DNA from: Reinekea sp. G2M2-21
Lineage (GTDB): Bacteria; Pseudomonadota; Gammaproteobacteria; Pseudomonadales; Natronospirillaceae
Direction: 5' to 3'
DNA length: 64,000 nt
Assembly (NCBI RefSeq): GCF_015687175.1
Contig: NZ_JADPQG010000007.1
Location: forward strand, 1-64,000
Below are positions 1 to 7,259 of the stretch, one piece after another. Each line of letters begins with the position of its first letter. Position 1 is the first letter of the stretch. A model generated the notes under the pieces. The model had not been told where the DNA came from. It made no database searches and saw nothing but the letters and a program-made list of their open reading frames with translations. The position numbers and the translations under genes were made by a program.

Positions 1-34
1 TTTCCTTTTCTTAAATTCTTTAAGTATGTATTCC

Positions 35-62
35 ATTATAGTTCCCAATGGGAACTATTCAA
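35..62 (-). promoter_or_regulatory. Second array promoter with palindromic operator in its spacer
   Basis: Read on the minus strand there is a -35 TTGAAT (57-62), a 16-base spacer and a perfect -10 TATAAT (35-40). The spacer is occupied by a palindrome at 38-58 with 10-base arms ATAGTTCCCA / TGGGAACTAT around one base. The same arrangement occurs at 7927-7954, with the central base inverted. It overlaps the stop codon of the XRE-like gene just upstream and points out of the window to the left. An AAGGAAA sequence at the window edge suggests that a first cassette starts just outside. Confidence 0.65.
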
Positions 63-264
63 GCCTTTTCTTTATTAATCGTGTAGCCTTTAAATTAGAC
101 AAATTATCGAAGGTTTCGATGTGCGCTGAAATGTAGTTTGGCACCTTTCTCGTACCAGACAAGTACTCACTCATTTTCGACTTCTGAATTTGCAATACCT
201 TGGCTCCATCACTCGGCTGTAAACCCCATCGGTTTAACCAATCTTTCAGTTCGTTGCTATCCAT
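55..264 (-). CDS. Small XRE-like helix-turn-helix protein, copy 2
   Basis: This 69-residue protein is nearly identical to the one at 7947-8156. The stretch SDGAKVLQIQKSKMSEYLSG looks like an XRE/Cro-type helix-turn-helix with little outside it. Family members of this size are usually dimeric DNA-binding repressors or excisionase-like factors. The stop codon lies inside a palindromic promoter element, so the protein may bind that site (inference). Unlike copy 1 it is not coupled to an intact recombinase; a recombinase-like remnant lies 50 bases upstream. The ATG lacks a strong ribosome-binding site, which may mean weak expression. Confidence 0.75.
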   Translation of the reverse strand: MDSNELKDWLNRWGLQPSDGAKVLQIQKSKMSEYLSGTRKVPNYISAHIETFDNLSNLKATRLIKKRLE

Positions 265-316
265 CAGCTTCTCTTACTCACCTATAATTCACACCAGCAA
301 ATCATATCACAGTGTT

Positions 317-604
317 TTAGTACGCTAGCTCCACAAGGGCACCTATTCTCACTGGATCATTACCGATAGCTCTCCGTACAGTTTCAATATCAGCATCACT
401 TCGATAAGCCCAAATTCTTTCTAGCGACCTTTCTTCTCTATGCCGATCTACTGTCCAGGTGCGCAACCCACTATCTATTGATCCTTCAAGCCCATTGGCT
501 TTCATTCGTGCTCGAATCACTCGATTAAAGTTATCCATATTTTGTCGAGCCTTACCACCGCTATGCCTTGTAACAATTTTTAAACCCTCTGTAGGGCTTC
601 TCAA
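317..604 (-). pseudogene. C-terminal remnant resembling a tyrosine recombinase
   Basis: The open frame (TTG at 604, frame open further upstream into the next gene) encodes about 95 residues laid out like the end of a phage-type integrase: a basic segment, an LRxxxxxxR region (SGLRTWTVDRHREERSLERI) and a segment DIETVRRAIGNDPVRIGALV that recalls the DLRTVQELLGH-type helix. I see no clear catalytic tyrosine or HxxR box, there is no proper start, and the frame overlaps its neighbour, so it is best read as a degenerate fragment. It is not obviously the same subfamily as the intact recombinase at 8156-8908. The position upstream of XRE copy 2 mirrors recombinase-XRE copy 1. Confidence 0.45.
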
Positions 605-636
605 AAAGAAGGGCTGTTTTAAATCTATATATTCCC

Positions 637-861
637 TTAAGTATTCGAGATTGCTTTTTGCATGTCTAGAGCAGTGCTTACTGGTACTACTTGCCCTGTT
701 TTCTCATGGTCAAGGAAGTATTTGTGACGTCCAACGATGCTTGGATCTTCCAGCAACTCATTGGCCCACTCTGTTTGGTATATTGCCCAGCCGTCAGGTT
801 GGACGATACAGATAGGGTTTTCTGAAACTTGAATAGCCCTTAGTAGAGTCTCGTAAGACAT
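637..861 (-). CDS. Small array protein, unknown
   Basis: A 74-residue acidic protein preceded by AAGGAAAAAT directly before the ATG, the typical junction of this array. The stretch ENPICIVQPDGWAIYQTEWA has the flavour of a PAS-like beta strand pair, but the protein is too short to assign. No signal peptide or membrane segment is seen. Confidence 0.6.
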   Translation of the reverse strand: MSYETLLRAIQVSENPICIVQPDGWAIYQTEWANELLEDPSIVGRHKYFLDHEKTGQVVPVSTALDMQKAISNT

Positions 862-872
862 ATTTTTCCTTC

Positions 873-1211
873 TTATGTTCTAGTGGCCAGCTCCCATTCA
901 ACAAGGTCTGGAATGTACGGTATGACTTCAGCCATTTCTGGCTCAGTGGTCCAAACTCTTCCATTCCTAACTCTTAAGTAGAAAGAATCTATTCCATCAT
1001 AACAACCAACATCACAGCTCAAATTGCACGCAAAGAATCTTTCTTCACCACGATCCCTCGTCCACATTACTTTCAAAAAGCGCCCTTCAGGGTCAACTTC
1101 ATACTGTGAGTCATCGCAGTCCAATTCTTTTGTCTGATAACCCGTCTTTCTGAGTCTCTCAGGCACAGGAATCGCTTCTTTGCTTATCGTGACGTTATCA
1201 AACATTCCCAT
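873..1211 (-). CDS. Conserved small protein of MGMFDNV type, unknown function
   Basis: A 112-residue soluble protein starting MGMFDNVTIS, with the internal phrase YQTKELDC. This start plus a QTKDLDC-like motif and a following xPEGRFL segment is a layout I recall from small hypothetical proteins of phages and plasmids; no function is known to me. The start is ATG at 1209-1211 or the second ATG two codons in. AGGAAAAAT lies 7 bases upstream. It is one of the few genes in the array with a recognisable family look. Confidence 0.7.
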   Translation of the reverse strand: MGMFDNVTISKEAIPVPERLRKTGYQTKELDCDDSQYEVDPEGRFLKVMWTRDRGEERFFACNLSCDVGCYDGIDSFYLRVRNGRVWTTEPEMAEVIPYIPDLVEWELATRT

Positions 1212-1242
1212 GTGCTGATTTTTCCTATCGAATAAATGCGAT

Positions 1243-1770
1243 TCACAATACGTGTCTAAATGCCCAGCTTAGGATGGATAGCGCTATGCTGAAGCAACCA
1301 ACAAAAAGAATACTGCCTGAAACTACCTCAATAACTCGATTCTTCCTGAGATATCGATCTACGATATAATAGGAAAATCTTGCACCAATACTTTTTTTCT
1401 TATACAACCCTAATAATCCAATTAAAATTAGAAGTATTCCATTGGGTTCTAGGTGCATTTCCCCGGAAAAGAGGATTAGCGTTCCAGAAAATCCGATTAT
1501 GGATGCTAACAGAACGATCGCAGGATCTGTATATTTCGATATTGAACTTGTTGCATAATAGCAATGAGAAAGTTGTTTTAAATGAACCACTGCACTTTCA
1601 ATATCTTTCGGTTTAGACTCTTTAATTACATCAACAATATCGCAAGCAAGAAATGCAATCGATCCATCGTCATCAGCACACTTAATCATATGCACTAGTG
1701 CTCTCTCAAGTTCGCCTTGCTGTGGGACAGCGTTGTGTTTCCATTTATGTCCTTCAAGATTTAATGACAT
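1243..1770 (-). CDS. Predicted integral membrane protein, unknown
   Basis: A 175-residue protein with a soluble N-terminal half of about 85 residues and then three hydrophobic segments (around residues 85-105, 107-123 and 148-172), so it probably sits in the inner membrane with an N-terminal cytoplasmic domain. No known domain is recognised. AAGGAAAAAC directly precedes the ATG. The gene upstream reads through this ribosome-binding sequence and overlaps the start by 17 bases. Confidence 0.65.
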   Translation of the reverse strand: MSLNLEGHKWKHNAVPQQGELERALVHMIKCADDDGSIAFLACDIVDVIKESKPKDIESAVVHLKQLSHCYYATSSISKYTDPAIVLLASIIGFSGTLILFSGEMHLEPNGILLILIGLLGLYKKKSIGARFSYYIVDRYLRKNRVIEVVSGSILFVGCFSIALSILSWAFRHVL

Positions 1771-1963
1771 GTTTTTCCTTATATTTGCTTCTGGCGGTGA
1801 TCTTGAGATCTGCGAGCTGTTCTACGAGCCGATTTTCTTGAGCCTCGATTTCTCCTGCAGCTTGAGATTCATAATATTCTCTGCCCTTGTTTTCTTGCTT
1901 TAGGCACTCATCAAATTTTTGAAGGAAATTTGCTCTAAGCTCAATTTCTATACTTTGTGTCAT
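1754..1963 (-). CDS. Small charged coiled-coil protein, C-terminus reads through a junction
   Basis: A 69-residue, strongly charged and probably helical protein. Its last codons (KYKEKHVIKS) are written by the AAGGAAAAACATG junction sequence of the next gene, so the original 3' end may have been replaced when the two genes became neighbours. The start has no good ribosome-binding site (TACTCC before ATG), unlike almost every other gene in the array. Confidence 0.5.
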   Translation of the reverse strand: MTQSIEIELRANFLQKFDECLKQENKGREYYESQAAGEIEAQENRLVEQLADLKITARSKYKEKHVIKS

Positions 1964-1969
1964 GGAGTA

Positions 1970-2212
1970 TTATTTCTTTGTGTGCGAACTTGCTGTGCTT
2001 GTAACTGATCTCACTACGAACATCATCTCTCCTAGCGATATCAATATAAAGGCAATCACAAACCATGCTTCTCCATTTGAAAACCTCCCACGTATAATGA
2101 ATGATAGTGATATTCCGGCCGCCAAGAGCATTAGCACTACAGCTGAACCAAACAGGTAACTTGAAATCTTCTGATTGTCTTTAGAATGTTTCATGGTTTT
2201 TGAATATGACAT
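1970..2212 (-). CDS. Small two-helix membrane protein
   Basis: An 80-residue protein with two hydrophobic helices (about residues 18-38 and 47-68) joined by a short basic loop and followed by a Ser/Thr-rich tail. AAAGGAAGAATCA precedes the ATG. No family is recognised. It lies directly upstream of the charged protein at 1754-1963, seven bases apart, without the usual junction sequence between them. Confidence 0.6.
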   Translation of the reverse strand: MSYSKTMKHSKDNQKISSYLFGSAVVLMLLAAGISLSFIIRGRFSNGEAWFVIAFILISLGEMMFVVRSVTSTASSHTKK

Positions 2213-2223
2213 TGATTCTTCCT

Positions 2224-2445
2224 TTAACTTCTTTCTTTATCAAATCGACCGTGAGTAAGGCCATCCTTATACGCACTATCTAGGCAGCTAATCAGCGTGG
2301 CAACAAATAAGATTGTTCCTATGATCTGATGTTGTGCAAATGTTTCTTTAAGCGAGCTACCCCATGAAAATGGAAGCAAGGCCAAAATAAACCCAGTTAG
2401 AATTCCGAGACTAACGGTTAGCTGAACAATGTATCTTTTTGGCAT
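2224..2445 (-). CDS. Small membrane protein
   Basis: A 73-residue protein starting MPKRYIVQLT with two hydrophobic stretches (about 7-25 and 40-58) and a charged tail ending DKERS. GGGAATAAGC lies directly before the ATG, overlapping the stop of the upstream gene. No family is recognised. Confidence 0.6.
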   Translation of the reverse strand: MPKRYIVQLTVSLGILTGFILALLPFSWGSSLKETFAQHQIIGTILFVATLISCLDSAYKDGLTHGRFDKERS

Positions 2446-2455
2446 GCTTATTCCC

Positions 2456-2776
2456 TCAAGTTCCCCAGCACAAGGAATGCGCTTTTACTTCTGCTTCATC
2501 AGGACTCACCTCAGGATTAATTAAATAGAACATTGCGATGTATGTGAGCTCTACTTGTTGGCGAGTTATCTTTGGGATTACCTTCTCGCCTCCAGTGTAT
2601 CCCGGAAATGTCAATAGAAAATCCGCATGTCCCGATTCGCTAATAATTTTGAAAAACTCTTCGACCGTGGGCATTGTTTCAATGGAGCGGCATGTTTCTG
2701 GGATCATCTTTAGTGTTGCGGAGGCTCTCATTTCCCACATTCCACCCTCATTAACTAGATATGGGTCAATTTTCAT
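2456..2776 (-). CDS. Small soluble array protein, unknown
   Basis: The ATG at 2774-2776 is chosen over an earlier in-frame start because AAGGAAAAATTGCAC stands before it; this gives 106 residues starting MKIDPYLVNEGG. The protein is soluble and mixed alpha/beta with no recognised domain. Its TGA stop is embedded in the TTGAGGGAATAAGC junction that serves the next gene. Confidence 0.6.
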   Translation of the reverse strand: MKIDPYLVNEGGMWEMRASATLKMIPETCRSIETMPTVEEFFKIISESGHADFLLTFPGYTGGEKVIPKITRQQVELTYIAMFYLINPEVSPDEAEVKAHSLCWGT

Positions 2777-2790
2777 GTGCAATTTTTCCT

Positions 2791-2982
2791 TCAACTAATT
2801 GGGTTGCTGACGTAAGCAATGCTTTTAGGGATTTTGTCGCCAATCTTCCCTCTTGGGAATATGGATCTTACTTTACGATCGAGGCGATGCTGAGGATGAC
2901 GACCACTTCGTTGAATGCTGGTTACATGACGATGTCGTAATACTCGCTCATGGTCATAGTACTCAATAATTAGATCCGCCAT
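2791..2982 (-). CDS. Small basic array protein, unknown
   Basis: The start is taken at the ATG 2980-2982 (MADLIIEYYDHERVL), giving 63 residues rich in Arg and His (RHRHVTSIQRSGRHPQHR). Such a composition could bind nucleic acid, but no domain is recognised. A TTGAGGGAAAAA sequence lies about 12 bases upstream, and the TGA stop overlaps the next junction. Confidence 0.55.
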   Translation of the reverse strand: MADLIIEYYDHERVLRHRHVTSIQRSGRHPQHRLDRKVRSIFPRGKIGDKIPKSIAYVSNPIS

Positions 2983-3002
2983 ATTACTCACAAATTTTTC
3001 CC

Positions 3003-3269
3003 TCAAGTTTTACATAGTAATGTTAGCCACGGTTCTGGGCAATTCTCGCCTGTCAGCTCTTCAAACAGGGTTATGGCTACGTCGGACTCCCAATTCGCTG
3101 TACAATCAGGTTCTGCAACGATTTCAAGTGGCATTCCACGATGCGCTAAGCAAAAAAGGGTGATCACCTCTCTTGGTTCACTTGCGTCAGAATTGACCCC
3201 CATGGAAGCTTGGCCAATCATTACTCCGTGTCCGGTTTCATCGCAGAATAAGTAGTATGATACGGCCAT
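3003..3269 (-). CDS. Small soluble array protein, unknown
   Basis: An 88-residue acidic protein (MAVSYYLFCDETGHGVMIG) with four cysteines and no membrane segment. AGGAAACAACG precedes the ATG. The TGA stop lies in TTGAGGGAAAAA. No family is recognised. Confidence 0.6.
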   Translation of the reverse strand: MAVSYYLFCDETGHGVMIGQASMGVNSDASEPREVITLFCLAHRGMPLEIVAEPDCTANWESDVAITLFEELTGENCPEPWLTLLCKT

Positions 3270-3278
3270 CGTTGTTTC

Positions 3279-3515
3279 CTATTCGTTTTCGTCAGGCTTT
3301 AAATCGGTAATTTGTGAAACGTTTCTTATCTTCCAGAAGTGTCCACATTTACCACAGGTGGCCTCAACTCCAGCCGGGTCACCACCAAGGTCGTGTCCTG
3401 TTACTTTTTCAGGAAGACCTTTGGAAGATACGCTCCATGTAATTCCAGAATAATTCCAAATTTCTTTGAAACTATCTGGCATGCTTCGACATTTTGGGCA
3501 GCGAATCTTTCTCAA
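3279..3515 (-). CDS. Small zinc-ribbon protein
   Basis: A 78-residue protein with CPKC near the N-terminus (residues 5-8) and CGKC near residue 55, a typical four-cysteine zinc ribbon split by a 45-residue insert. Such proteins often bind nucleic acid or other proteins. The start is a TTG (MRKIRCPKC) preceded by AAGGGAAAAAATAG. It is one of three probable zinc-binding proteins in this array. Confidence 0.65.
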   Translation of the reverse strand: MRKIRCPKCRSMPDSFKEIWNYSGITWSVSSKGLPEKVTGHDLGGDPAGVEATCGKCGHFWKIRNVSQITDLKPDENE

Positions 3516-3527
3516 CTATTTTTTCCC

Positions 3528-3950
3528 TTATGTCGTTCTATCACTAATCTGATCAGGTTTTCCATTTGCGAAAACAAGCGATAGGATTGCCAAACTGCAA
3601 TAAATTGGAAGTCCAAACTGAAGCGCCTTTTTGTGCCCTACCAAGACCTCCATGCTCACAAATCCAGGAATAATCATTAGCAGGCCGACCGTTCCAAAAA
3701 ACGCGACACCAACATAGCCACACAACCTCATGAAAGAGATCGGCCGAATCTTACCGGATCGCTGTTTATAGATAAGGACTGATAGTGTAACTAGCCAGGC
3801 TGCTCCGACAGTCTGCCAGTAGTATGTTATATGAAGCGCTGCCAGCAGATCACTAACACCAGAGGCAAAGCCTCCTAGGGCCATCATAAAGCCGCCAGCA
3901 AAGAATGCGGTAAAAAGTATAAAGACTATCGAATCAAATATTCCTTTCAT
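3528..3950 (-). CDS. Predicted four-helix membrane protein
   Basis: A 140-residue protein with four hydrophobic segments at about 8-35, 42-60, 73-95 and 108-128. It has no catalytic motif that I recognise. AAAGGAAAAACG precedes the ATG. It lies immediately upstream of the right-hand AAGGAAAAA of nothing else than the duplicated 63-residue cassette's neighbour, so it shares a junction with cassette copy A. Confidence 0.6.
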   Translation of the reverse strand: MKGIFDSIVFILFTAFFAGGFMMALGGFASGVSDLLAALHITYYWQTVGAAWLVTLSVLIYKQRSGKIRPISFMRLCGYVGVAFFGTVGLLMIIPGFVSMEVLVGHKKALQFGLPIYCSLAILSLVFANGKPDQISDRTT

Positions 3951-3952
3951 CG

Positions 3953-4169
3953 TTTTTCCTTTATTTATCTGGCCGGAACAAATTCTTCGTAACCAGCAAA
4001 AAGTTTCAGCGTTCTATCGTTCGCATCCCAAACAGCAACAGGAGCACCCTTGTTTACAATAGACAATTCACGAGCTCTATTTTCAGCTTCTACCTGATCA
4101 TCCAGGGTTGGATCATTATCTTGCGGATTCAAATACATCCCATATCGAAAGCGCATGTTATTCCCTCAA
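3953..4169 (-). repeat. Duplicated cassette, copy A
   Basis: This block is repeated at 7260-7476 (offset 3307). From 3953 to 4159 the two copies differ at one base (3972 against 7279), and two or three further differences lie in the terminal junction motif. The repeat begins in one AAGGAAAAA junction and ends in the next, so exactly one gene with its junctions has been duplicated. The flanking genes differ. Confidence 0.9.
3965..4156 (-). CDS. 63-residue array protein, duplicated copy A
   Basis: A soluble 63-residue protein (MRFRYGMYLNPQDNDPTLDD...) identical to the product of 7272-7463 except for Ala instead of Asp at the penultimate residue. The stretch RARELSIVNKGAPVAVWDAND looks like one small alpha/beta unit. 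GGGAATAAC stands directly before the ATG. Function unknown. Confidence 0.75.
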   Translation of the reverse strand: MRFRYGMYLNPQDNDPTLDDQVEAENRARELSIVNKGAPVAVWDANDRTLKLFAGYEEFVPAR

Positions 4170-4170
4170 G

Positions 4171-4347
4171 TTATTTAGTTTCTAAGCTACGTGTGTTCAG
4201 GTTGTGGCCGCAACTATCACACGGTTCTGAATGCTGATCTTTGTCTTGGTGTGAGCAAACATTGCAAGGAAATCCAAAGCCATTACGAATCGCCTTGTCA
4301 TCGACTTCAAACTTATCTGAAGCAATTACGTAGTCTTCTAATGCCAT
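4171..4347 (-). CDS. Small zinc-binding protein
   Basis: The ATG at 4345-4347 (MALEDYVIAS) is preferred to earlier in-frame starts because TGGAAAAAGTCGC precedes it; the product has 58 residues. Four cysteines form CNVC (residues 31-34 region) and CDSC pairs with intervening His residues, a treble-clef or ribbon-like zinc site. The C-terminus SLETK ends just before TTGAGGGAATAAC of the next gene. Confidence 0.6.
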   Translation of the reverse strand: MALEDYVIASDKFEVDDKAIRNGFGFPCNVCSHQDKDQHSEPCDSCGHNLNTRSLETK

Positions 4348-4360
4348 GCGACTTTTTCCA

Positions 4361-4534
4361 TCAACTAGTAACAGCGGCTTTAGCGAGCTTGCCAGTAACA
4401 GCTTTAGCAAACTCTGTAGGCGTTAGGATGACCTCTTTAATGCCTTCAGCATCTTCAATTCGGATGAAGTATTCACCTGTCGTGTTTTGGGACATTAGAA
4501 CTTCTGCCAAGATGCTTTTTGGTTTCTCTGCCAT
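4361..4534 (-). CDS. Small soluble array protein, unknown
   Basis: A 57-residue protein starting MAEKPKSILAEVLMSQ, with a mixed alpha/beta pattern (TGEYFIRIEDAEGIKEVILT) and an Ala/Lys-rich helical end. AAGGAAAGGACTG precedes the ATG and the TGA stop overlaps the next junction. It fills the gap between the two zinc-binding small proteins and keeps the spacing of the array. Confidence 0.6.
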   Translation of the reverse strand: MAEKPKSILAEVLMSQNTTGEYFIRIEDAEGIKEVILTPTEFAKAVTGKLAKAAVTS

Positions 4535-4546
4535 CAGTCCTTTCCT

Positions 4547-4669
4547 TCATCTTCGAATTGGCTGGTCAGCATGACCGTTTTTGCAGTGTGAACACCAAAT
4601 GCCCTTGCTTGCGCTACACTTTGCAGGTTTACCGCACCGAGGGCACTTGCATTCGATCGATCCCGTCAT
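4547..4669 (-). CDS. 40-residue zinc-ribbon microprotein
   Basis: A 40-residue protein, MTGSIECKCPRCGKPAKCSA and on, with CxCxxC near residue 7-12, a further Cys at 18 and CSHC at 26-29. The spacing fits a single compact zinc ribbon with almost no other sequence. AAAGGAAACATC precedes the ATG. The frame and junction spacing support a real gene despite the short length. Confidence 0.6.
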   Translation of the reverse strand: MTGSIECKCPRCGKPAKCSASKGIWCSHCKNGHADQPIRR

Positions 4670-4683
4670 GATGTTTCCTTTAA

Positions 4684-4923
4684 TTATTTATTGCCTTCAT
4701 ATATCGCCTGCCTGACTTTTTTTCGGAACTTATATTTTGAACATCCGCCAGTAGATTTAATATCCTCAAGGGCCGCAATAACAGTGCGATCCGTAAGATT
4801 GCTATTAGATAAATAGTTTTCTAGTAGCCAGGCATACGGACGCTTAATACATACATCTTTAATAAGGCCTATCAGCGCCCATGAAATCAACAATAACGAG
4901 GCAGCCTGAATAATGATATTCAC
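4684..4923 (-). CDS. Single-pass membrane protein
   Basis: A 79-residue protein with one N-terminal hydrophobic segment (residues 2-22) and a basic cytoplasmic part. The start is GTG (4921-4923), preceded by AAGGAAAAAACCGA. A membrane anchor or small membrane-associated protein; no family recognised. Confidence 0.6.
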   Translation of the reverse strand: MNIIIQAASLLLISWALIGLIKDVCIKRPYAWLLENYLSNSNLTDRTVIAALEDIKSTGGCSKYKFRKKVRQAIYEGNK

Positions 4924-4937
4924 TCGGTTTTTTCCTT

Positions 4938-5108
4938 CTAGTCTTTTGGGGGATCTAACGCATCAATTCGCGCAAAATATTCGACACCTGAAGACTCTAC
5001 TTTGCATTTCGGATAATTCGGTTTAGAAACATCCAGAATCACAACGTTAGCTGAAACCTGCCAGTCATAAAACCTTACGCCAACTTGCACTCGCTTAGAC
5101 TTGCTCAT
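4938..5108 (-). CDS. Small soluble array protein, unknown
   Basis: A 56-residue beta-rich protein starting MSKSKRVQVGVRFYDWQ. AAAGGAAAAAAGT precedes the ATG; the TAG stop directly abuts AAGGAAAAAA of the next gene. No domain recognised. Confidence 0.6.
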   Translation of the reverse strand: MSKSKRVQVGVRFYDWQVSANVVILDVSKPNYPKCKVESSGVEYFARIDALDPPKD

Positions 5109-5133
5109 ACTTTTTTCCTTTAATTAATCTTCA

Positions 5134-5388
5134 CTAAAACTTAGGCACATCTTCAATAATTTCTTGCTCGTATTCAGATGGCGTCTCTACGAATAGCCAA
5201 CTGAATTCTTCCTCATGAACAACCAACACCACTTTACAACGAAAGCCTTGTCCACCGATTGGCGAATCCACAATATCTCCAACAGAAACAGGATTTGCTA
5301 CTGTAATCTCGCTACAAACCCCTTTCGAACCATCATTGATCTTGCTGTCTTTTGGCCATCTGTAGTAAACCCTATTCTGAAACGACAT
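5134..5388 (-). CDS. Small soluble array protein, unknown
   Basis: The ATG at 5386-5388 (MSFQNRVYYRW) is chosen because CGGAAAAATGAT precedes it and an earlier start would run into the gene upstream; the product has 84 residues. It is beta-rich with a short repeated valine pattern (VGDIVDSPIGGQGFRCKVVL) and an acidic C-terminus. No family recognised. Confidence 0.6.
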   Translation of the reverse strand: MSFQNRVYYRWPKDSKINDGSKGVCSEITVANPVSVGDIVDSPIGGQGFRCKVVLVVHEEEFSWLFVETPSEYEQEIIEDVPKF

Positions 5389-5420
5389 ATCATTTTTCCG
5401 ATTAGGTATCTCGAAATGAA

Positions 5421-5642
5421 TTAGTGTTGTGGTGACACCTGTGCTGGACACAACCCTTTGGAGATCGAAACCGATGATTTTGAGTCAGGAAATTCGGCAT
5501 TTAATCTTAAGCGAAGTTTACTGGCTGCCCGTTCTGCTTCCGGCAAATCTTCGTAAGAACACTTAACGCCGAGATCAACGCCTTCAATGTAAGCTTTTGA
5601 ACAGCAACTACAAAACGGTTTCTCATCAACTGTAATGAACAT
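5421..5642 (-). CDS. Small Cys-rich array protein
   Basis: A 73-residue protein whose N-terminal part has CSCC and a further Cys (GVKCSY), possibly a metal site, followed by a helical region. AGGAAAAAAC stands directly before the ATG. No family recognised. Confidence 0.6.
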   Translation of the reverse strand: MFITVDEKPFCSCCSKAYIEGVDLGVKCSYEDLPEAERAASKLRLRLNAEFPDSKSSVSISKGLCPAQVSPQH

Positions 5643-5658
5643 GTTTTTTCCTATAACT

Positions 5659-5837
5659 TTAACTTGCTGTTTTAGTGATTATTATTAACGAAGCAACACT
5701 AGTTGAACCGCCGACACATAACGCAACATACATCGAAAATGACAGCTTACCCGAGCCAGCTAAATAGAGTGCTAACGCATTAGGGGCATCAACAAGCCAT
5801 TCCCATGCTGTATAAACAACTCTTGCGATTGGCTCAT
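5659..5837 (-). pseudogene. Frameshifted small membrane-protein gene
   Basis: An ATG at 5835-5837 with CGGAAAAGAC before it has the array's usual start context, but its frame stops after about 21 codons. A second frame, one base out, encodes a plausible hydrophobic protein (VVYTAWEWLVDAPNALALYL, then VALCVGGSTSVASLIII) ending at 5659, without any start codon of its own. A single-base indel near the start would join the two into about 59 residues. Either a broken gene or a sequencing error. Confidence 0.45.
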
Positions 5838-5898
5838 GTCTTTTCCGTTAGGCTCAATTAGAGCATTGTCTTCAAAAGGCAGTGTATGGCTCTTTTGT

Positions 5899-7119
5899 CT
5901 AAACCATTTCCTTGCTTAGTTTATGCTCGCCCACAGGAGGGGCGTCAATATCGATACACAGAAGTCGACCGTAGCCTGTTGATTCATCAAAGGAATCCAC
6001 GTAGACGTCGACAAACGTGTTTTGCACTTGCGTATCAAGCTGAACGCGATCTATTTTATCTGGATTCACAACTCTAAACACTGCTTTATCAGTTCCAGCA
6101 CCGGGAAAAAAATGGCTCGGCAAATCTGGCCTTGGTGCTGCATCGACTGATATAACCTCTATTGTAATACCTCCAGATGCTTCAATGTTTTTATTGCTCT
6201 TATAGGTATTCACCTTTACCTCATTATTTTGACTTGGAACACTGTATGCAGGCTCGCTACGTTTAGCATCGCAATACTCCCAGTAAAGCTGGCAAATTTC
6301 GTTGAAGTCGTTTCCCATGTGTTTCAAGTAAAAATGTGCTGCTTCAGTCAAATTTCGGAAACTAAGGAATACATCATCATCTCTAGCGCATAAATTAAAA
6401 GGTCTCTCTCCAGGGTCGCTTAATACACAAGGTGAATTGTTAGATCTAAGATAGAATCTTTTGTACATTTTCCGATTAAACCCAACACCTAAGGATGCAA
6501 GCACGCGTATTGACATGTGTTCCCATAGCCAGGTTGTATGAAGCCATGATCTTCCCAGATCTTCCGGCGGAAAAGTATATGACCATAACCACTCTCTATC
6601 AGACTGAGATCTACTAAATTCATCGACATCTCCAACCTTTTCGGCCTTAGCTATCGCTGATTCCCAATTAGAGTTCGCCCCCATTTCATTGTTAACAAAA
6701 TCAGGTATGTCTGAGAGTGTTTCTAAGAAAGGTATTGTTTCGGTTGTATAAATCCTACTATAAACATGCGAGCTTATTCGCTCTCCTGGCCAATACGTCG
6801 CCCATGTACGCTGAATTGCCGCAACGTAGTACCAGGCCGACTTGGGGTGGTTATACCCCTCAAACCACCATCCTAACCACCACATTGCATATTCGATACC
6901 TTGATTAGCCCAGTAGGTGGTCAACCTAATTGTTTCAGGTTCACTATAATGAGGCAGATACAGATCCATATCAATGATGCGTAAATGAGTTTGCGAACCA
7001 TTCGATATATCAGCACACCAAATTGTTCCATCATTTTCAACGAAATTCCCCAAAACTACATATTTTTCATTTCGATTCTTTAATTTAATAAAAGTACAGG
7101 GTGCTGGAATTTTATTCAT
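5899..7119 (-). CDS. Large soluble array protein, unknown
   Basis: At 406 residues this is by far the longest gene of the array. It is soluble, rich in Trp and aromatic residues (YAMWWLGWWFEGYNHPKSAW) and has an acidic beta-rich C-terminal 130 residues containing a Ser/Asn-rich linker. No catalytic motif is recognised. It is the only gene with a long untranslated leader (7120-7271, about 150 bases, no coding frame seen), so it may have its own promoter. The start ATG has GAGAATGAC before it rather than the array motif. Confidence 0.65.
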   Translation of the reverse strand: MNKIPAPCTFIKLKNRNEKYVVLGNFVENDGTIWCADISNGSQTHLRIIDMDLYLPHYSEPETIRLTTYWANQGIEYAMWWLGWWFEGYNHPKSAWYYVAAIQRTWATYWPGERISSHVYSRIYTTETIPFLETLSDIPDFVNNEMGANSNWESAIAKAEKVGDVDEFSRSQSDREWLWSYTFPPEDLGRSWLHTTWLWEHMSIRVLASLGVGFNRKMYKRFYLRSNNSPCVLSDPGERPFNLCARDDDVFLSFRNLTEAAHFYLKHMGNDFNEICQLYWEYCDAKRSEPAYSVPSQNNEVKVNTYKSNKNIEASGGITIEVISVDAAPRPDLPSHFFPGAGTDKAVFRVVNPDKIDRVQLDTQVQNTFVDVYVDSFDESTGYGRLLCIDIDAPPVGEHKLSKEMV

Positions 7120-7259
7120 GTCATTCTCATTTGCTTAATGATGTTTTTTAATTTACAACTATTATTTCTTGAGCCGGCAAACAGCTTTCCATGTCGATCA
7201 AAAAAGGCTTGCCTATAACATATAGTTTAAATATTGATGAGTGAGATCCTCAATTAACT

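Noticed and set aside
459-815. Plus-strand frame of 118 codons opposite the array
   Set aside because: It is antisense to three minus-strand genes with good starts and its protein has no sensible composition.
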